DNA of 64,000 nt from Chitinophaga pinensis (GCA_943333125.1 CALQSB010000007.1:21204-85203); one strand, 5' to 3'; shown: positions 43,926-53,227, numbered from the stretch's first letter. Numbers and translations are program-made. Notes: a model not told the origin generated them from the sequence alone.

Positions 43926-43958
43926 AGCCCCCTCAATCCCCCAAGGGGGAAGTTTGAT
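43926..43958. repeat. Single end of the R1 repeat
   Basis: AGCCCCCTCAATCCCCC followed by AAGGGGGAAGTTTGAT matches one terminal inverted repeat of the R1 element. It starts eight bases upstream of the nitrilase gene. The sequence after it (ATTGTTTTTTATTTTG) resembles interior R1 sequence, so this may be a truncated copy. Short direct repeats CCATCATCCAG follow at about 43992-44016. Confidence 0.7.
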
Positions 43959-44030
43959 ATGTTCTATTGATTGTTTTTTATTTTGTATTTCCATCATCCA
44001 GTATCCATCATCCAGCTTCTCCTTCCCTCT

Positions 44031-45521
44031 CTAAAATCCTATCATCCCCAATCTGTATAAATCAGTATTTTCTGCTTTAATGATACACTGAGTATCGCTA
44101 AGTTTCATCAATACATCCGGGTGTAAATACATTGCTGGTTCCTTTTCTGCGGTAAGTGCCGGAAAGTTTGCAATTGGCTTTGTATCTGCGGCAACGCCTG
44201 TAATGGGATCAACTGTTGCAAATACTGCAATTCTTGGGCTACTGCCGAAAGAGATAGCCTTTCTCTTTTCGTCGTATCTATATTTTTCGTCGTTGAAGAT
44301 GATGTATAATTTCCCTTTCATTATTGCTCCGAAATAGGAATTCCATCTTCCGAAATCATTTTTTGAACTATTGTCTTTTTTGATTGAAGTGTTGTAAACA
44401 GGCTTTCCGGCAGCATCAAATCCGTCGATAAAAATTTTGTTTGCATTGTAAGAATAATCTTTGGCAAACATATCCTGATCCGCCATCGGAACTTTTGGAT
44501 CTTTTTCTGCTGATCTTGAAGTAGTAAAGAATTCTTCACCCATCAGTATGATTTTATTTTCGTTGAAGATGATGTTTTTGGCAACGATATCTTTTCTTTT
44601 TTCAAAAGGATTTACTGTATTGAAAGTTGCTGATTCTCCTGCTTTATCAATGCTGGTGATATAAGAACCATGATAAGCCGTTCCGAATCCTATTTTTACT
44701 TTAGCATCCTCGGTGTAATAACCTGCTATTGTAAAATTTCCTTCCGGAGAAAATGCTGAAGCATGAGTAATTGCTTTTTTATTTCCATCAAGCTGTATTT
44801 TGTATTCTTTTAAGGCCTTTCCAGTAAAAGAAAAAACAGAGTAGGTGTTTCCTTCGCCTTTCATGTCTGTTTTCTTCAAAATAAAAGCAGTGCCATCATT
44901 GTTTACAAATGGTTCATTGTATACAGCTCTCGTCCATGGATAGCTGTAAGTTTGTTCTGAAGACCATATTTTTTCAAGCCTTTCATTATATAATGAAATA
45001 GTAATTTTTTCATTCTCATCTTTTATCCATTCTGGCTGAGAGAGAATGAGTAGTTTTTTTCCATCGGGAGAAGCGGCAACATTAAAACGACCACGTTTTC
45101 CTAATTTTTCGGCGCTGATATTGGCGATTGATACTGGCTTATCAAAAGAACCATCAGGGTTAATTCCTATTGCGTTTAAAGTATTTTTTCCGGCATCTTT
45201 AGAAAATAAAGATTTGAAATGGTAGGCTTTTTTATTCAAATAAACCACATCAACAAAATCTTCCATTGGATCTACAGTGATATTTTTTTTGAAACCTCTG
45301 TCGAGCTTGCCATTGAAATATTCTACAGTTATTGAAGGATTGAATTCTGTGCCGGAAGGAGGAATGTTGTTATAAATATAAATACCATCATTTAAGTTGC
45401 CGTACATTTTAGAAGCAATATCCAGATTAGGCTTTGTGTTTGCAGTGTTCCATACAAATTGTGGTTCCTGTGCAAAACTGATCTGAGTAGCAAATAAGAA
45501 TAAAAAAAGCAAATTTTTCAT
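44031..45521 (-). CDS. Secreted protein of unknown function
   Basis: A 496-residue protein with a signal peptide (LLFLFLFATQISFAQ). The mature part is beta-rich, with repeated aromatic/glycine turns and DGKKLLILSQPE or NEGTAFILKK-like strands spaced about 45-50 residues, as expected for a beta-propeller or similar fold. No enzyme motif was found. Not recognised as a named family. Confidence 0.65.
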   Translation of the reverse strand: MKNLLFLFLFATQISFAQEPQFVWNTANTKPNLDIASKMYGNLNDGIYIYNNIPPSGTEFNPSITVEYFNGKLDRGFKKNITVDPMEDFVDVVYLNKKAYHFKSLFSKDAGKNTLNAIGINPDGSFDKPVSIANISAEKLGKRGRFNVAASPDGKKLLILSQPEWIKDENEKITISLYNERLEKIWSSEQTYSYPWTRAVYNEPFVNNDGTAFILKKTDMKGEGNTYSVFSFTGKALKEYKIQLDGNKKAITHASAFSPEGNFTIAGYYTEDAKVKIGFGTAYHGSYITSIDKAGESATFNTVNPFEKRKDIVAKNIIFNENKIILMGEEFFTTSRSAEKDPKVPMADQDMFAKDYSYNANKIFIDGFDAAGKPVYNTSIKKDNSSKNDFGRWNSYFGAIMKGKLYIIFNDEKYRYDEKRKAISFGSSPRIAVFATVDPITGVAADTKPIANFPALTAEKEPAMYLHPDVLMKLSDTQCIIKAENTDLYRLGMIGF

Positions 45522-45726
45522 GTTTTATAAATTTTAATTGGGCACGAAGCTAATTAAATAATTTTAAAAGAATATAAAGTTTGCAGAAGATTTGATTATT
45601 TAAATCAATGTTCAACAAGGGTATAAAGCAGTAATGATTTCCAGTTTATTTATCACCCTTTTTATGCAGCTGAGATTTATTTTTAAGCTAGAGCCAATAT
45701 CATTAAGATGGGACTTATATTTAGAT

Positions 45727-46326
45727 ATGAATTTTTTGGCCCATGCCCATCTCTCCTTTAATCATTCCAAAATCCTGACTGGTAACCTAATCAGCGATTT
45801 TGTGAAGGGAAGCAGTCAGTATAGCTTTGAAAAGGCTATCCACAATGGAATTGTTTTACATAGAAAAATTGATTCTTTCACAGATCAACATGAATCAATA
45901 AAAAAAATGAAACAGGTTTTTAAATCTGAGTATGGACTTTATGCCGGAGTTTTTGCTGATGTGGTTTTGGATTATTTTCTGGCGAATGATGAAAATGAAT
46001 TTAAAAATGACGATTCGCTTTTTTCATTTAGCCAAACTACTTATCAACAGTTATCTATGGATTATGAAATAATGCCTATTCATTTTCAAAAAGTATTTCT
46101 GAACATGAAAGAACATAATTGGCTTTATCATTATAAAAACCTGTGGGCTATTCAAAAAAGTTTTGAAAGTATTGTTCGAAGAGCTAAGTTTTTAAATGAA
46201 TCTGAAACAGCCTTTAAAATATTTGAAGAAAACATTGAGTTGATGAGGCCTTATTATGATGATTTCTTTCCTGAAATAAAATCCTATTCAGCTTCTATAT
46301 TGGCCGAATTATTAAACGATGATTAA
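45727..46326 (+). CDS. Acyl carrier protein phosphodiesterase (AcpH-like, DUF479)
   Basis: The ATG at 45727 gives 199 residues, close to E. coli AcpH (193). The N-terminus MNFLAHAHLSFNHSKILTGNLISDFVKG and HRKIDSFTDQHESI are the family's conserved His/Asp segments, followed by YAGVFADVVLDYFLA. The frame is open back to 45634, but that adds a 31-residue hydrophobic tail not in the family. AcpH removes the phosphopantetheine arm from acyl carrier protein; the exact role of Bacteroidota members is less certain. Confidence 0.85.
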   Translation: MNFLAHAHLSFNHSKILTGNLISDFVKGSSQYSFEKAIHNGIVLHRKIDSFTDQHESIKKMKQVFKSEYGLYAGVFADVVLDYFLANDENEFKNDDSLFSFSQTTYQQLSMDYEIMPIHFQKVFLNMKEHNWLYHYKNLWAIQKSFESIVRRAKFLNESETAFKIFEENIELMRPYYDDFFPEIKSYSASILAELLNDD

Positions 46327-46334
46327 TATCTTTG
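46327..46334 (+). promoter_or_regulatory. TAnnTTTG-type -7 box before the DUF2911 gene
   Basis: TATCTTTG lies 13 bases before the ATG, immediately after the AcpH-like stop. A TTG is found 24 bases upstream, longer than the usual 19-21 spacing. Confidence 0.35.
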
Positions 46335-46347
46335 CAAAAAAATAAAA

Positions 46348-46926
46348 ATGAAGACAGCGGCTATCCTTTTATTTACAATCTTGTTTTTTGGTAATCATAT
46401 AACAGCACAGGATAAATTACCTACATTAGATAAGTCTCCTATGGATATGAGTTATTATCCATCAAATTTTCCTGTTTCAAAAATTTCAAATAAATCAACA
46501 GAGCCTTTAATTGCACGAATTATTTATAGCAGACCAGCAATGAATGGCAGAAAGATTTTTGGCGAGCTGGTGGAATATAATAAAGTATGGAGATTTGGCG
46601 CCAATGAAGCTACTGAAATTGAATTTTTCAAAGACGTGTATATAAATAAAGTAAAAATAAAAAAAGGTCGTTATACTCTTTATGCGATTCCCGGCGAAAA
46701 AAACTGGACGATGATTATTAACAAAGAAGTAGATACCTGGGGTGCTTTTGCATATGACAATAAGAAAGATCTTGTAAGAATTGATGTTTCAAGTCAATTA
46801 TTTGCCGATGTGATTGAAACCTTCACGATTTATTTCGACAAGATAAATAGCAGTTCATTTGGACTCTATGCTTACTGGGAAAACACGAAAATTGTTTTGC
46901 CTATTTCGATTAGTAAAACAAATTAG
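46348..46926 (+). CDS. DUF2911 domain secreted protein
   Basis: A 192-residue protein with a signal peptide (ILLFTILFFGNHITAQ). The mature part has the DUF2911 features: IYSRPAMNGRKIFGELVEYNKVWRFGANEATEIEF, KKGRYTLYAIPG and WTMIINKEVDTWGAF. The family is common in Bacteroidota, is exported, and has no assigned function. Confidence 0.85.
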   Translation: MKTAAILLFTILFFGNHITAQDKLPTLDKSPMDMSYYPSNFPVSKISNKSTEPLIARIIYSRPAMNGRKIFGELVEYNKVWRFGANEATEIEFFKDVYINKVKIKKGRYTLYAIPGEKNWTMIINKEVDTWGAFAYDNKKDLVRIDVSSQLFADVIETFTIYFDKINSSSFGLYAYWENTKIVLPISISKTN

Positions 46927-46983
46927 ATGTAATGTTCCTATACTATTTTTGGTAATCCTTTTCATTAATTGGATATTTACAGC

Positions 46984-48822
46984 ATGTGTGGCATAGCCGG
47001 AATCATATCTCCCCATCAATCTGATATCAATATTCAGAAATTGAAAATCATGTCTGATACACTGGCTCATCGCGGACCGGATGGAGAAGGCGTATGGATT
47101 AGTCCAAAGACGTCGGCAGGATTAGCACACAGAAGACTAGCAATTATTGATCTGAGTAAAAATGCAGATCAGCCCATGCACTATCTCGATCGTTACAGTA
47201 TAGTTTTCAATGGAGAAATTTATAACTATCCCGAATTGAGGAGTGAGCTGCAAAAAGCGGGATATTATTTTTCAAGTAACAGTGATACCGAAGTTATTTT
47301 GGCTGCTTTTGATTGTTACAAAGAAAAATGTCTTCATTACTTTGATGGCATGTTTTCTTTTGCGATATGGGATGAAGTGGAACAGACCTTATTTGCAGCC
47401 CGTGACCGGTTTGGAGAAAAACCATTTTATTATTTTAAAGAAAAAGAACGGTTCATTTTTGCAAGTGAAATGAAAGCGATTTGGGCTACAGGAGTTGAAA
47501 AAAGAATTGAAAATAAAATGTTGCTTAATTATCTGGCGTTAGGTTATGTGCAACATGCTTCTGATAAATCTCAAACTTTCTATTCAGAAATTTATTCATT
47601 ACCTCCTGCGCATTATCTTTATTTATACAGAGGTAATCTTAAAATCAATCAATATTGGACTTTAGACAAACAAGCCGAAATAAGAATTTCCGAAAAAGAG
47701 GCTATTGAAAAAATCGATTATTTATTATCAACATCAGTTGCAAGAAGAAGGAGAAGTGATGTAGCTGTTGGCTCATCGTTAAGTGGAGGCATAGACAGTT
47801 CCTCATTGCTATATTATATTACACAACAACAAAAATCTGTCAAGACTTTTTCAGCTGTTTTCCCGGGGTTTAAAAAAGATGAAACTGACTTTATAAATAA
47901 AGCGGCAGATTCATTTAAAATAAATAATTATAAAGTAACACCCTCAGAAACAGAATTGATTACCGACTTCGAAAAGTTATTATATCATCAGGAAGAGCCT
48001 TTTACTTCTTCAAGTATTTATGCTCAGTATCGGGTTTTTCAACTGGCTAAAGAAAACAATATTAAAGTATTACTCGAAGGGCAGGGAGCGGATGAAATAT
48101 TTGGCGGATATCCAAAGTATATCCATTGGTATTTGCAGGAAATGGTTAACAGATATAGATTTTCTCAGTGTGGGGTTGAGAGAAATCTTTTTAAAAAGAA
48201 TAATATCAATGTCAAATGGGGAATAAACAATATCATTGCTGCTTTTTTGCCTTCTCATGTAGCTATTGCTTTAGAAAAAAAGGCGTACAATCAAATTGTA
48301 CATCATCCTGATCTCAGCCGGCATATGCTTGCTCATGTTAAAGGCAGAGAATGGGAGGGGATTCATAAACCAATCATCACAAAACTGAACGATATTCTTT
48401 ATTTTGATGTAATGGAAAAGGGACTTGAGGAACTGCTTAGGTTTGCCGACAGAAATTCAATGGCACACGGATGCGAGGCGAGAATGCCTTATTTGAATCA
48501 CGAGCTGGTTTCGTTTGTATTTTCAATTCCATCCAGGTATAAATTAAATAACGGGTTTACAAAATCTGTACTAAGGAAAATGATGAATGATCGTTTGCCC
48601 AAAGAAATTGTTTGGCGAACAGACAAAGTTGCTTATGAGCCTCCTCAAAAAAAATGGATGGAATCCTCAATGATGAAAGATTATCTCCATGAAGCCAAAC
48701 GCAAACTGGTTTACCATGATATACTCAAGCCCGAGGCTCTTCAAAGAAAACATAAATCCTTAGATGCACACGATGCCCATAATTACGATTGGCGGTATTT
48801 ATGTGTGGCGGGGATGATTTAG
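46984..48822 (+). CDS. asnB: Asparagine synthase-like glutamine amidotransferase (third paralogue)
   Basis: A 612-residue AsnB-type enzyme. The start is set by Cys2 in MCGIAGI; a longer frame from 46969 would hide the N-terminal nucleophile. Glutaminase motifs (LAHRGPDGEG, HRRLAIIDLSKNADQPM, NGEIYNY) and the SGGIDS loop near residue 267 are intact, and EGQGADEIFGGY follows. Unlike the two copies at 7732 and 11004 it is not in the polysaccharide cluster, but it could still be functionally tied to it, or be the cell's asparagine synthetase. Ends three bases before an R1 repeat. Confidence 0.88.
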   Translation: MCGIAGIISPHQSDINIQKLKIMSDTLAHRGPDGEGVWISPKTSAGLAHRRLAIIDLSKNADQPMHYLDRYSIVFNGEIYNYPELRSELQKAGYYFSSNSDTEVILAAFDCYKEKCLHYFDGMFSFAIWDEVEQTLFAARDRFGEKPFYYFKEKERFIFASEMKAIWATGVEKRIENKMLLNYLALGYVQHASDKSQTFYSEIYSLPPAHYLYLYRGNLKINQYWTLDKQAEIRISEKEAIEKIDYLLSTSVARRRRSDVAVGSSLSGGIDSSSLLYYITQQQKSVKTFSAVFPGFKKDETDFINKAADSFKINNYKVTPSETELITDFEKLLYHQEEPFTSSSIYAQYRVFQLAKENNIKVLLEGQGADEIFGGYPKYIHWYLQEMVNRYRFSQCGVERNLFKKNNINVKWGINNIIAAFLPSHVAIALEKKAYNQIVHHPDLSRHMLAHVKGREWEGIHKPIITKLNDILYFDVMEKGLEELLRFADRNSMAHGCEARMPYLNHELVSFVFSIPSRYKLNNGFTKSVLRKMMNDRLPKEIVWRTDKVAYEPPQKKWMESSMMKDYLHEAKRKLVYHDILKPEALQRKHKSLDAHDAHNYDWRYLCVAGMI

Positions 48823-48824
48823 GG

Positions 48825-48988
48825 AGCCCCCTAAATCCCCCCAAAAGGGGACTTTGATTATGTCATGCTGGGCTTCTACTATAAAAAACAATTTCGATTA
48901 CCTATATTAATATCTTTTCTATGGGCTTACATATAACACCTAAAATAAAACGCAATCAAAGTCCCCCTTCGGGGGATTGAGGGGGCTG
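48825..48988. mobile_element. MITE-like R1 element, 164 bp, reverse orientation
   Basis: The ends are inverted repeats of about 34 bases: AGCCCCCTAAATCCCCCC then GGGGACTTTGATT on the left, and the matching complement AATCAAAGTCCCCCTTCGG then GGGATTGAGGGGGCTG on the right. The interior is about 95 bases, AT-rich and non-coding. When reversed, the element aligns at both ends and well into the interior with the copy at 58914-59074. No transposase is inside, so if mobile it needs one in trans. Confidence 0.7.
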
Positions 48989-49030
48989 TCCAACATTTTT
49001 TCTCTATTTTCGCTCCTAAATTTATAAGCC

Positions 49031-50194
49031 ATGAATCCCGAATTATTACGAAATAAAAAAACAGGAACAAAAATCATACATGCCGGAGCAGAGCCTGATC
49101 CTTCAACAGGAGCAATTATGACTCCGATTTTTCAAACATCAACGTATGTTCAATCATCACCCGGCCAGCATAAAGGATACGAATATGCGCGTTCACAAAA
49201 TCCTACCCGTGCTGCTCTGGAAACAGCATTAGCTGTTATTGAAAACGGAAAATTTGGTTTAGCCTTCAGCAGTGGAGTTGCAGCAACAGATGCTGTAATA
49301 AAATTACTGGTTCCTGGCGATGAAGTGATTTGTGCGAATGATATGTACGGCGGAACATATAGATTGTTTACCAAAATATTTGAAAAATTTGGTATCAAAT
49401 TCATCTATGTAGATACCACAAATCCTGAAAATGTATCAGCGGCGATTACCCAAAAATCTAAACTGATCTGGATTGAAACCCCAACCAATCCGCTGATGAA
49501 TATTACCGATATTGCTGCCATTGCTGTGATTTCAAAAAAAGCCGGAACCATACTTTGTGTAGACAACACGTTTGCTTCTCCTTATTTACAAAACCCATTG
49601 GACTTGGGTGCAGATATTGTTATGCATTCTTCTACAAAATATTTAGGTGGCCACAGTGATGTTATTCAGGGCGCTTTAATTATGAATGATCAGTCACTAA
49701 AAGATCAATTGTATTTCATACAAAAAAGTTGTGGTGCAGTTCCTGGTCCTTTCGATTGTTTTTTGGTATTGCGTGGAATCAAAACATTACATGTACGCAT
49801 GAAAGCACATTGCGAAAACGGGATTGTTATTGCTCATTATTTACGCAATCATCCAAAAGTGGATAAGGTTTTCTGGTGCGGATTTGAAGATCACCATAAT
49901 TATGAAATTGCTAAAAAACAAATGAGAGGTTTTGGAGGTATGCTGAGTTTTACTTTGAAGGATGATTCTGTAGAGGCCGCAATAAAAGTTTTGTCTGGAA
50001 CAAAAATATTTTCTCTCGCAGAAAGTTTGGGTGGTGTAGAATCGCTGATCAATCATCCCTCTACTATGACGCATGCCAGCATTCCTAGAGAAGAAAGAAT
50101 TAAAAACGGATTGACAGATGGATTAATCAGATTGAGTATCGGCATTGAAGATGCTGAAGATTTGGTGGAAGATTTGAAGCAGGCTATCGGGTAA
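49031..50194 (+). CDS. Cystathionine gamma-synthase/lyase family PLP enzyme
   Basis: A 387-residue Cys/Met-metabolism PLP enzyme. It begins KIIHAGAEPDPSTGAIMTPIFQTSTY, has YARSQNPTRAALE, SSGVAA, IETPTNPLM, VDNTFASPYLQNP, and the Schiff-base lysine in HSSTKYLGGHSDV near residue 202. Cystathionine gamma-synthase (metB) and gamma-lyase (mccB) share these motifs, and they cannot be separated here. The 5'-adjacent promoter box TATTTTCG at 49005-49012 is one base from consensus. The gene overlaps no neighbour but is two bases from the DUF2400 gene. Confidence 0.9.
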   Translation: MNPELLRNKKTGTKIIHAGAEPDPSTGAIMTPIFQTSTYVQSSPGQHKGYEYARSQNPTRAALETALAVIENGKFGLAFSSGVAATDAVIKLLVPGDEVICANDMYGGTYRLFTKIFEKFGIKFIYVDTTNPENVSAAITQKSKLIWIETPTNPLMNITDIAAIAVISKKAGTILCVDNTFASPYLQNPLDLGADIVMHSSTKYLGGHSDVIQGALIMNDQSLKDQLYFIQKSCGAVPGPFDCFLVLRGIKTLHVRMKAHCENGIVIAHYLRNHPKVDKVFWCGFEDHHNYEIAKKQMRGFGGMLSFTLKDDSVEAAIKVLSGTKIFSLAESLGGVESLINHPSTMTHASIPREERIKNGLTDGLIRLSIGIEDAEDLVEDLKQAIG

Positions 50195-50196
50195 AT

Positions 50197-50967
50197 ATGA
50201 ACGAAGAATTAAAGATATTTTTGAATAAAAAGGTTGATGAATATAATCGACCTTTTTTTATTAAGGCAGACCCCATCTGCATTCCACATTCTTTTACCAA
50301 AAAGCAGGACATAGAAATTGCAGGTTTCTTTGCAGCTATTTTTGCTTGGGGAAACAGAACGACCATCATTAATAAATCAAAAGAGTTGATACAATTGATG
50401 GATAATGCTCCTCATGATTTTTGTTTGCATCATACCGATAATGATTTGAAAAAATTATTGCTTTTCAAACATCGTACTTTTAATACCACCGACTTATTAT
50501 ACTTTATCGAGTTTTTTAAATTTCATTATAGCCAACATGAATCATTAGAATGGGCGTTTACAAAATGGATGAAAAAAAATGACACCAACACAGTAAATGC
50601 GTTGAATGGTTTTTATGATTATTTTTTCTCTTTGCCAGATGTACCGAAACGTACTTTAAAACATATTGCTTCTCCCAATAAAAATTCTGCCTGTAAAAGA
50701 ATCAACATGTATTTACGGTGGATGGTTCGGAAAGACAATCGTGGCGTGGATTTAGGAATTTGGAATCAAATCAAGTCTTCTCAATTAATTATTCCACTTG
50801 ATTTACATGTGGCACGTGTAGCTCAACATTTCAATCTGACACAAAGAAAACAATTTGATTGGTTGACTGCTGTGGAATTGACAGAAACGATGAAACAATT
50901 AGATAAAAAAGACCCTGCGAAATATGATTTTGCATTGTTTGCATTGGGTGTGCTGGAGAAATATTGA
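50197..50967 (+). CDS. DUF2400 / TIGR02757 family protein
   Basis: A 256-residue conserved protein. IEIAGFFAAIFAWGNRTTII, KRINMYLRWMVRKD, IIPLDLHVARVAQHFNLT and FALFALGVLEKY are the family marks. Helix-hairpin-helix-like arrangement and the conserved Asp/Arg pairs have led to suggestions of a DNA-repair-related fold, but no activity is established. It starts two bases after the preceding gene's stop, so they are probably translationally linked. Confidence 0.85.
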   Translation: MNEELKIFLNKKVDEYNRPFFIKADPICIPHSFTKKQDIEIAGFFAAIFAWGNRTTIINKSKELIQLMDNAPHDFCLHHTDNDLKKLLLFKHRTFNTTDLLYFIEFFKFHYSQHESLEWAFTKWMKKNDTNTVNALNGFYDYFFSLPDVPKRTLKHIASPNKNSACKRINMYLRWMVRKDNRGVDLGIWNQIKSSQLIIPLDLHVARVAQHFNLTQRKQFDWLTAVELTETMKQLDKKDPAKYDFALFALGVLEKY

Positions 50968-50979
50968 TTATATTTAATA

Positions 50980-51312
50980 ATGAAGAAAGAAAATCAGCAA
51001 TCTGATAATTCTGTTTTAGACGATGTAATTGCCTGCAATGATATTGCTGTTTTAAATGACGAATTAATCATTCAACAACTTGCTGATTATATCAATCAAT
51101 TAATTCTTGTCAATTTTGAAAGGTTGGTTCAGTTGTTGTATCGTATCGATGTCAGCGAAGCGAAATTAAAATATTTACTCAAAGAAAATCCGAGTGAAGA
51201 TGCAGGCAGAATCATTGCTTTACTGATTATAGAAAGACAAGTTCAAAAAATAAAATTCAAAAAAGAAATGTCGCAAAATGATAGCGATGATGGAGGGGAG
51301 GAGAGGCTTTGA
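50980..51312 (+). CDS. Small conserved hypothetical protein
   Basis: A 110-residue, acidic, mostly helical soluble protein (QLADYINQLILVNFERLVQLLYRIDV, EDAGRIIALLIIERQVQ). It lies 12 bases after the DUF2400 gene and is presumably in the same transcript. No motif or family with known function was recognised. Confidence 0.7.
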   Translation: MKKENQQSDNSVLDDVIACNDIAVLNDELIIQQLADYINQLILVNFERLVQLLYRIDVSEAKLKYLLKENPSEDAGRIIALLIIERQVQKIKFKKEMSQNDSDDGGEERL

Positions 51313-51345
51313 ATGTAAAATGATGAATGTAATATTGTTTCAGAT

Positions 51346-51453
51346 GTTCCAAAGGTTCAATTTGTTCAAAAGGTTTCAGATTTTATACAATAACTAGCAT
51401 TGACTTCTCCAAATAACCTCTTGAACATTTTGAACCTTTTAAACCTTTTGAAC
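51346..51453. repeat. R2 inverted repeat in the convergent spacer
   Basis: Two 30-base arms (51346-51375 and 51424-51453) are complementary with about six mismatches, both built from GTTCAAAAGGTT-type words. The right arm covers the last codons of the reverse-strand fatty acid hydroxylase gene, including its stop. It resembles the hairpin at 53228-53284. Confidence 0.7.
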
Positions 51454-52113
51454 TTTACTAAATGTCAATTCTCTAATCTTCCCCTCATCCTCCTTTTCAT
51501 TTTTCAGATCATACATCGTTCCAAATACAACATCCCAAAAGGTGCTACTAACGCCGAATCCCAAATCATCATGTTTATAATGATGGAGATGGTGATTTCT
51601 CCATAATGGTTTCAACCATTTGAAAGGAGGATTCCATGCATGTATAGCATAATGCATAGATCCGTAAATCAAATATCCGAGCATGAACCCAGGAAAAAAA
51701 GGTATAGCCATTTGACCGATAATTATATAGAAAATCAGCAGAAAACAGGAAGCAATAAAAAGACTGGGCAGTGGAGGCATAAACAACCTTTCTTTATCAC
51801 GGGGGTATTCATGATGGTTTCCGTGAATAAGGTAAATTAATTTTTTCCCATTATCGGTTTTTGGCTGATAATGAAATATGAAACGATGAAGCAGATATTC
51901 TGTTAATGTCCAGAAAAAGATTCCAGCCAAAAAAAGAATCATTATTTTTTTTGCATTCATTTGAAGTGAGTGAGCAGCATAATAAGGAAAAAGAATCAGG
52001 ATCGGCAAGTAAATAACCCATATAACCAATGGATGAGTTTTGGTTAGGTATTCTATATATTCGTTACGAAAAAGCATTGCCTGTCCTTTATTGTGTATTT
52101 TCTTAAATTCCAT
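51439..52113 (-). CDS. Fatty acid hydroxylase / sterol desaturase family protein
   Basis: A 224-residue membrane di-iron enzyme. Histidine boxes are HRFIFH (76-81), HGNHH (97-101), HYAIH (154-158) and HHLHH (174-178), the pattern of FA2H/Scs7 fatty-acid 2-hydroxylases. Four hydrophobic stretches surround them. A plausible product is 2-hydroxy fatty acids for sphingolipids, which many Bacteroidota make; this is inference. The last five codons and the stop (KVQKV then TAA) come from the R2 repeat. Confidence 0.85.
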   Translation of the reverse strand: MEFKKIHNKGQAMLFRNEYIEYLTKTHPLVIWVIYLPILILFPYYAAHSLQMNAKKIMILFLAGIFFWTLTEYLLHRFIFHYQPKTDNGKKLIYLIHGNHHEYPRDKERLFMPPLPSLFIASCFLLIFYIIIGQMAIPFFPGFMLGYLIYGSMHYAIHAWNPPFKWLKPLWRNHHLHHYKHDDLGFGVSSTFWDVVFGTMYDLKNEKEDEGKIRELTFSKVQKV

Positions 52114-52174
52114 AGCTTCATGTTTTATTGTTGCAAAAAGATCAATTCCTTTTTTTTACCTCTCAGCATAATGC

Positions 52175-52182
52175 TAAATTTG
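52175..52182 (+). promoter_or_regulatory. TAnnTTTG-type -7 box before the FAH-family gene
   Basis: TAAATTTG fits the -7 consensus 16 bases upstream of the ATG. The expected -33 position reads TTTT rather than TTTG. Confidence 0.4.
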
Positions 52183-52198
52183 CGAGATATACAATAAT

Positions 52199-53203
52199 AT
52201 GAAACTAGCAACTTATTTAAAAGAGGAACACGAGCAACTGGCACTGATTGTAAATGGCATGATGTATGACATGGATATGTTACATCCTGATTTGCCTGTT
52301 AGCATGACGATGTTTCTAAATTACTGGGATGATTATTATCCATTGGTAATGACACTCGACCAACAGATTAAAAGCGGAATGGCCAAGTCTGTGGTAGGAT
52401 TTCCAATCGAGGGCGAATATTTTCTCGCACCTGTTCCACATCCTACCAGTTGCAGAGATGGCTATGCCTTTCGTCAACACGTAGCCGCAGCCAGAAGAAA
52501 TAGAAAAGTAGATATGATTCCCGAGTTTGATCAGTATCCGATTTTTTATTTTACCAATCATAACAGCATTCAGGGCCCGGGTGATATTTATTGTATGCCA
52601 GATCATTTTGAAAAATTGGATTTTGAACTGGAGGCAGCAATTGTTATCAATCGTGCGGGAAGAAACATTAAAGCAGCTGATGCTGATAATTATATTGCCG
52701 GATTAATGATCATGAATGATATGAGTGCAAGAAGATTGCAGATGGAAGAAATGTTACTGAATCTTGGACCAGCCAAAGGAAAAGATTTTTCAACAGTAAT
52801 TGGCCCTGTGCTGGTTACATTGGATGAATTGGAGGCTTTCGAAGTGCCGTGTAAAGAAGGCCATACCGGCAAAAGCTGGAATCTGGAAATGAAATGTAAT
52901 GTGAATGGAATTCAGGTAAGTAAAGGTAATCTTGGTGATATGGACTGGACGTTTGCTGAAATCATTGAGCGATGCAGCTATGGAGTAAATCTTCAGGCAG
53001 GTGATGTAATCGGAAGCGGCACTGTAGGAACGGGTTGCTTTCTTGAATTGAATGGTACTGGCAAACTTAATGATCCTAATTATCAGGAACAATGGTTGCA
53101 ACCTGGTGATGTAGTTGAAATGGAAATTGATGGATTGGGAAAACTGACGAATACAATTGTGAAAGAGGATAGTGATTTTTCGATATTGGGTTTGAAGAAA
53201 TAA
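52199..53203 (+). CDS. Fumarylacetoacetate hydrolase (FAH) family protein
   Basis: A 334-residue FAH-fold protein. The core has FYFTNHNSIQGPGD, a metal-binding acidic segment FELEAAIVINRAG, MIMNDMSARRLQ, AKGKDFSTVIGPVL, and GSGTVGTGCFLELNG, with an N-terminal domain of about 110 residues before it. The conserved Glu/Asp positions for a divalent metal are present. In this phylum such genes are common in aromatic amino acid breakdown. The flavin reductase gene follows after an R2 hairpin. Confidence 0.85.
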   Translation: MKLATYLKEEHEQLALIVNGMMYDMDMLHPDLPVSMTMFLNYWDDYYPLVMTLDQQIKSGMAKSVVGFPIEGEYFLAPVPHPTSCRDGYAFRQHVAAARRNRKVDMIPEFDQYPIFYFTNHNSIQGPGDIYCMPDHFEKLDFELEAAIVINRAGRNIKAADADNYIAGLMIMNDMSARRLQMEEMLLNLGPAKGKDFSTVIGPVLVTLDELEAFEVPCKEGHTGKSWNLEMKCNVNGIQVSKGNLGDMDWTFAEIIERCSYGVNLQAGDVIGSGTVGTGCFLELNGTGKLNDPNYQEQWLQPGDVVEMEIDGLGKLTNTIVKEDSDFSILGLKK

Positions 53204-53227
53204 ATGAAGGTTAAAAAGGTTCCATAC

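Noticed and set aside
48825..48988. R1 as an ordinary Rho-independent terminator pair
   Set aside because: The GC stems have no T-run after them, and similarity between distant copies extends into the interior, so an element is a better explanation.
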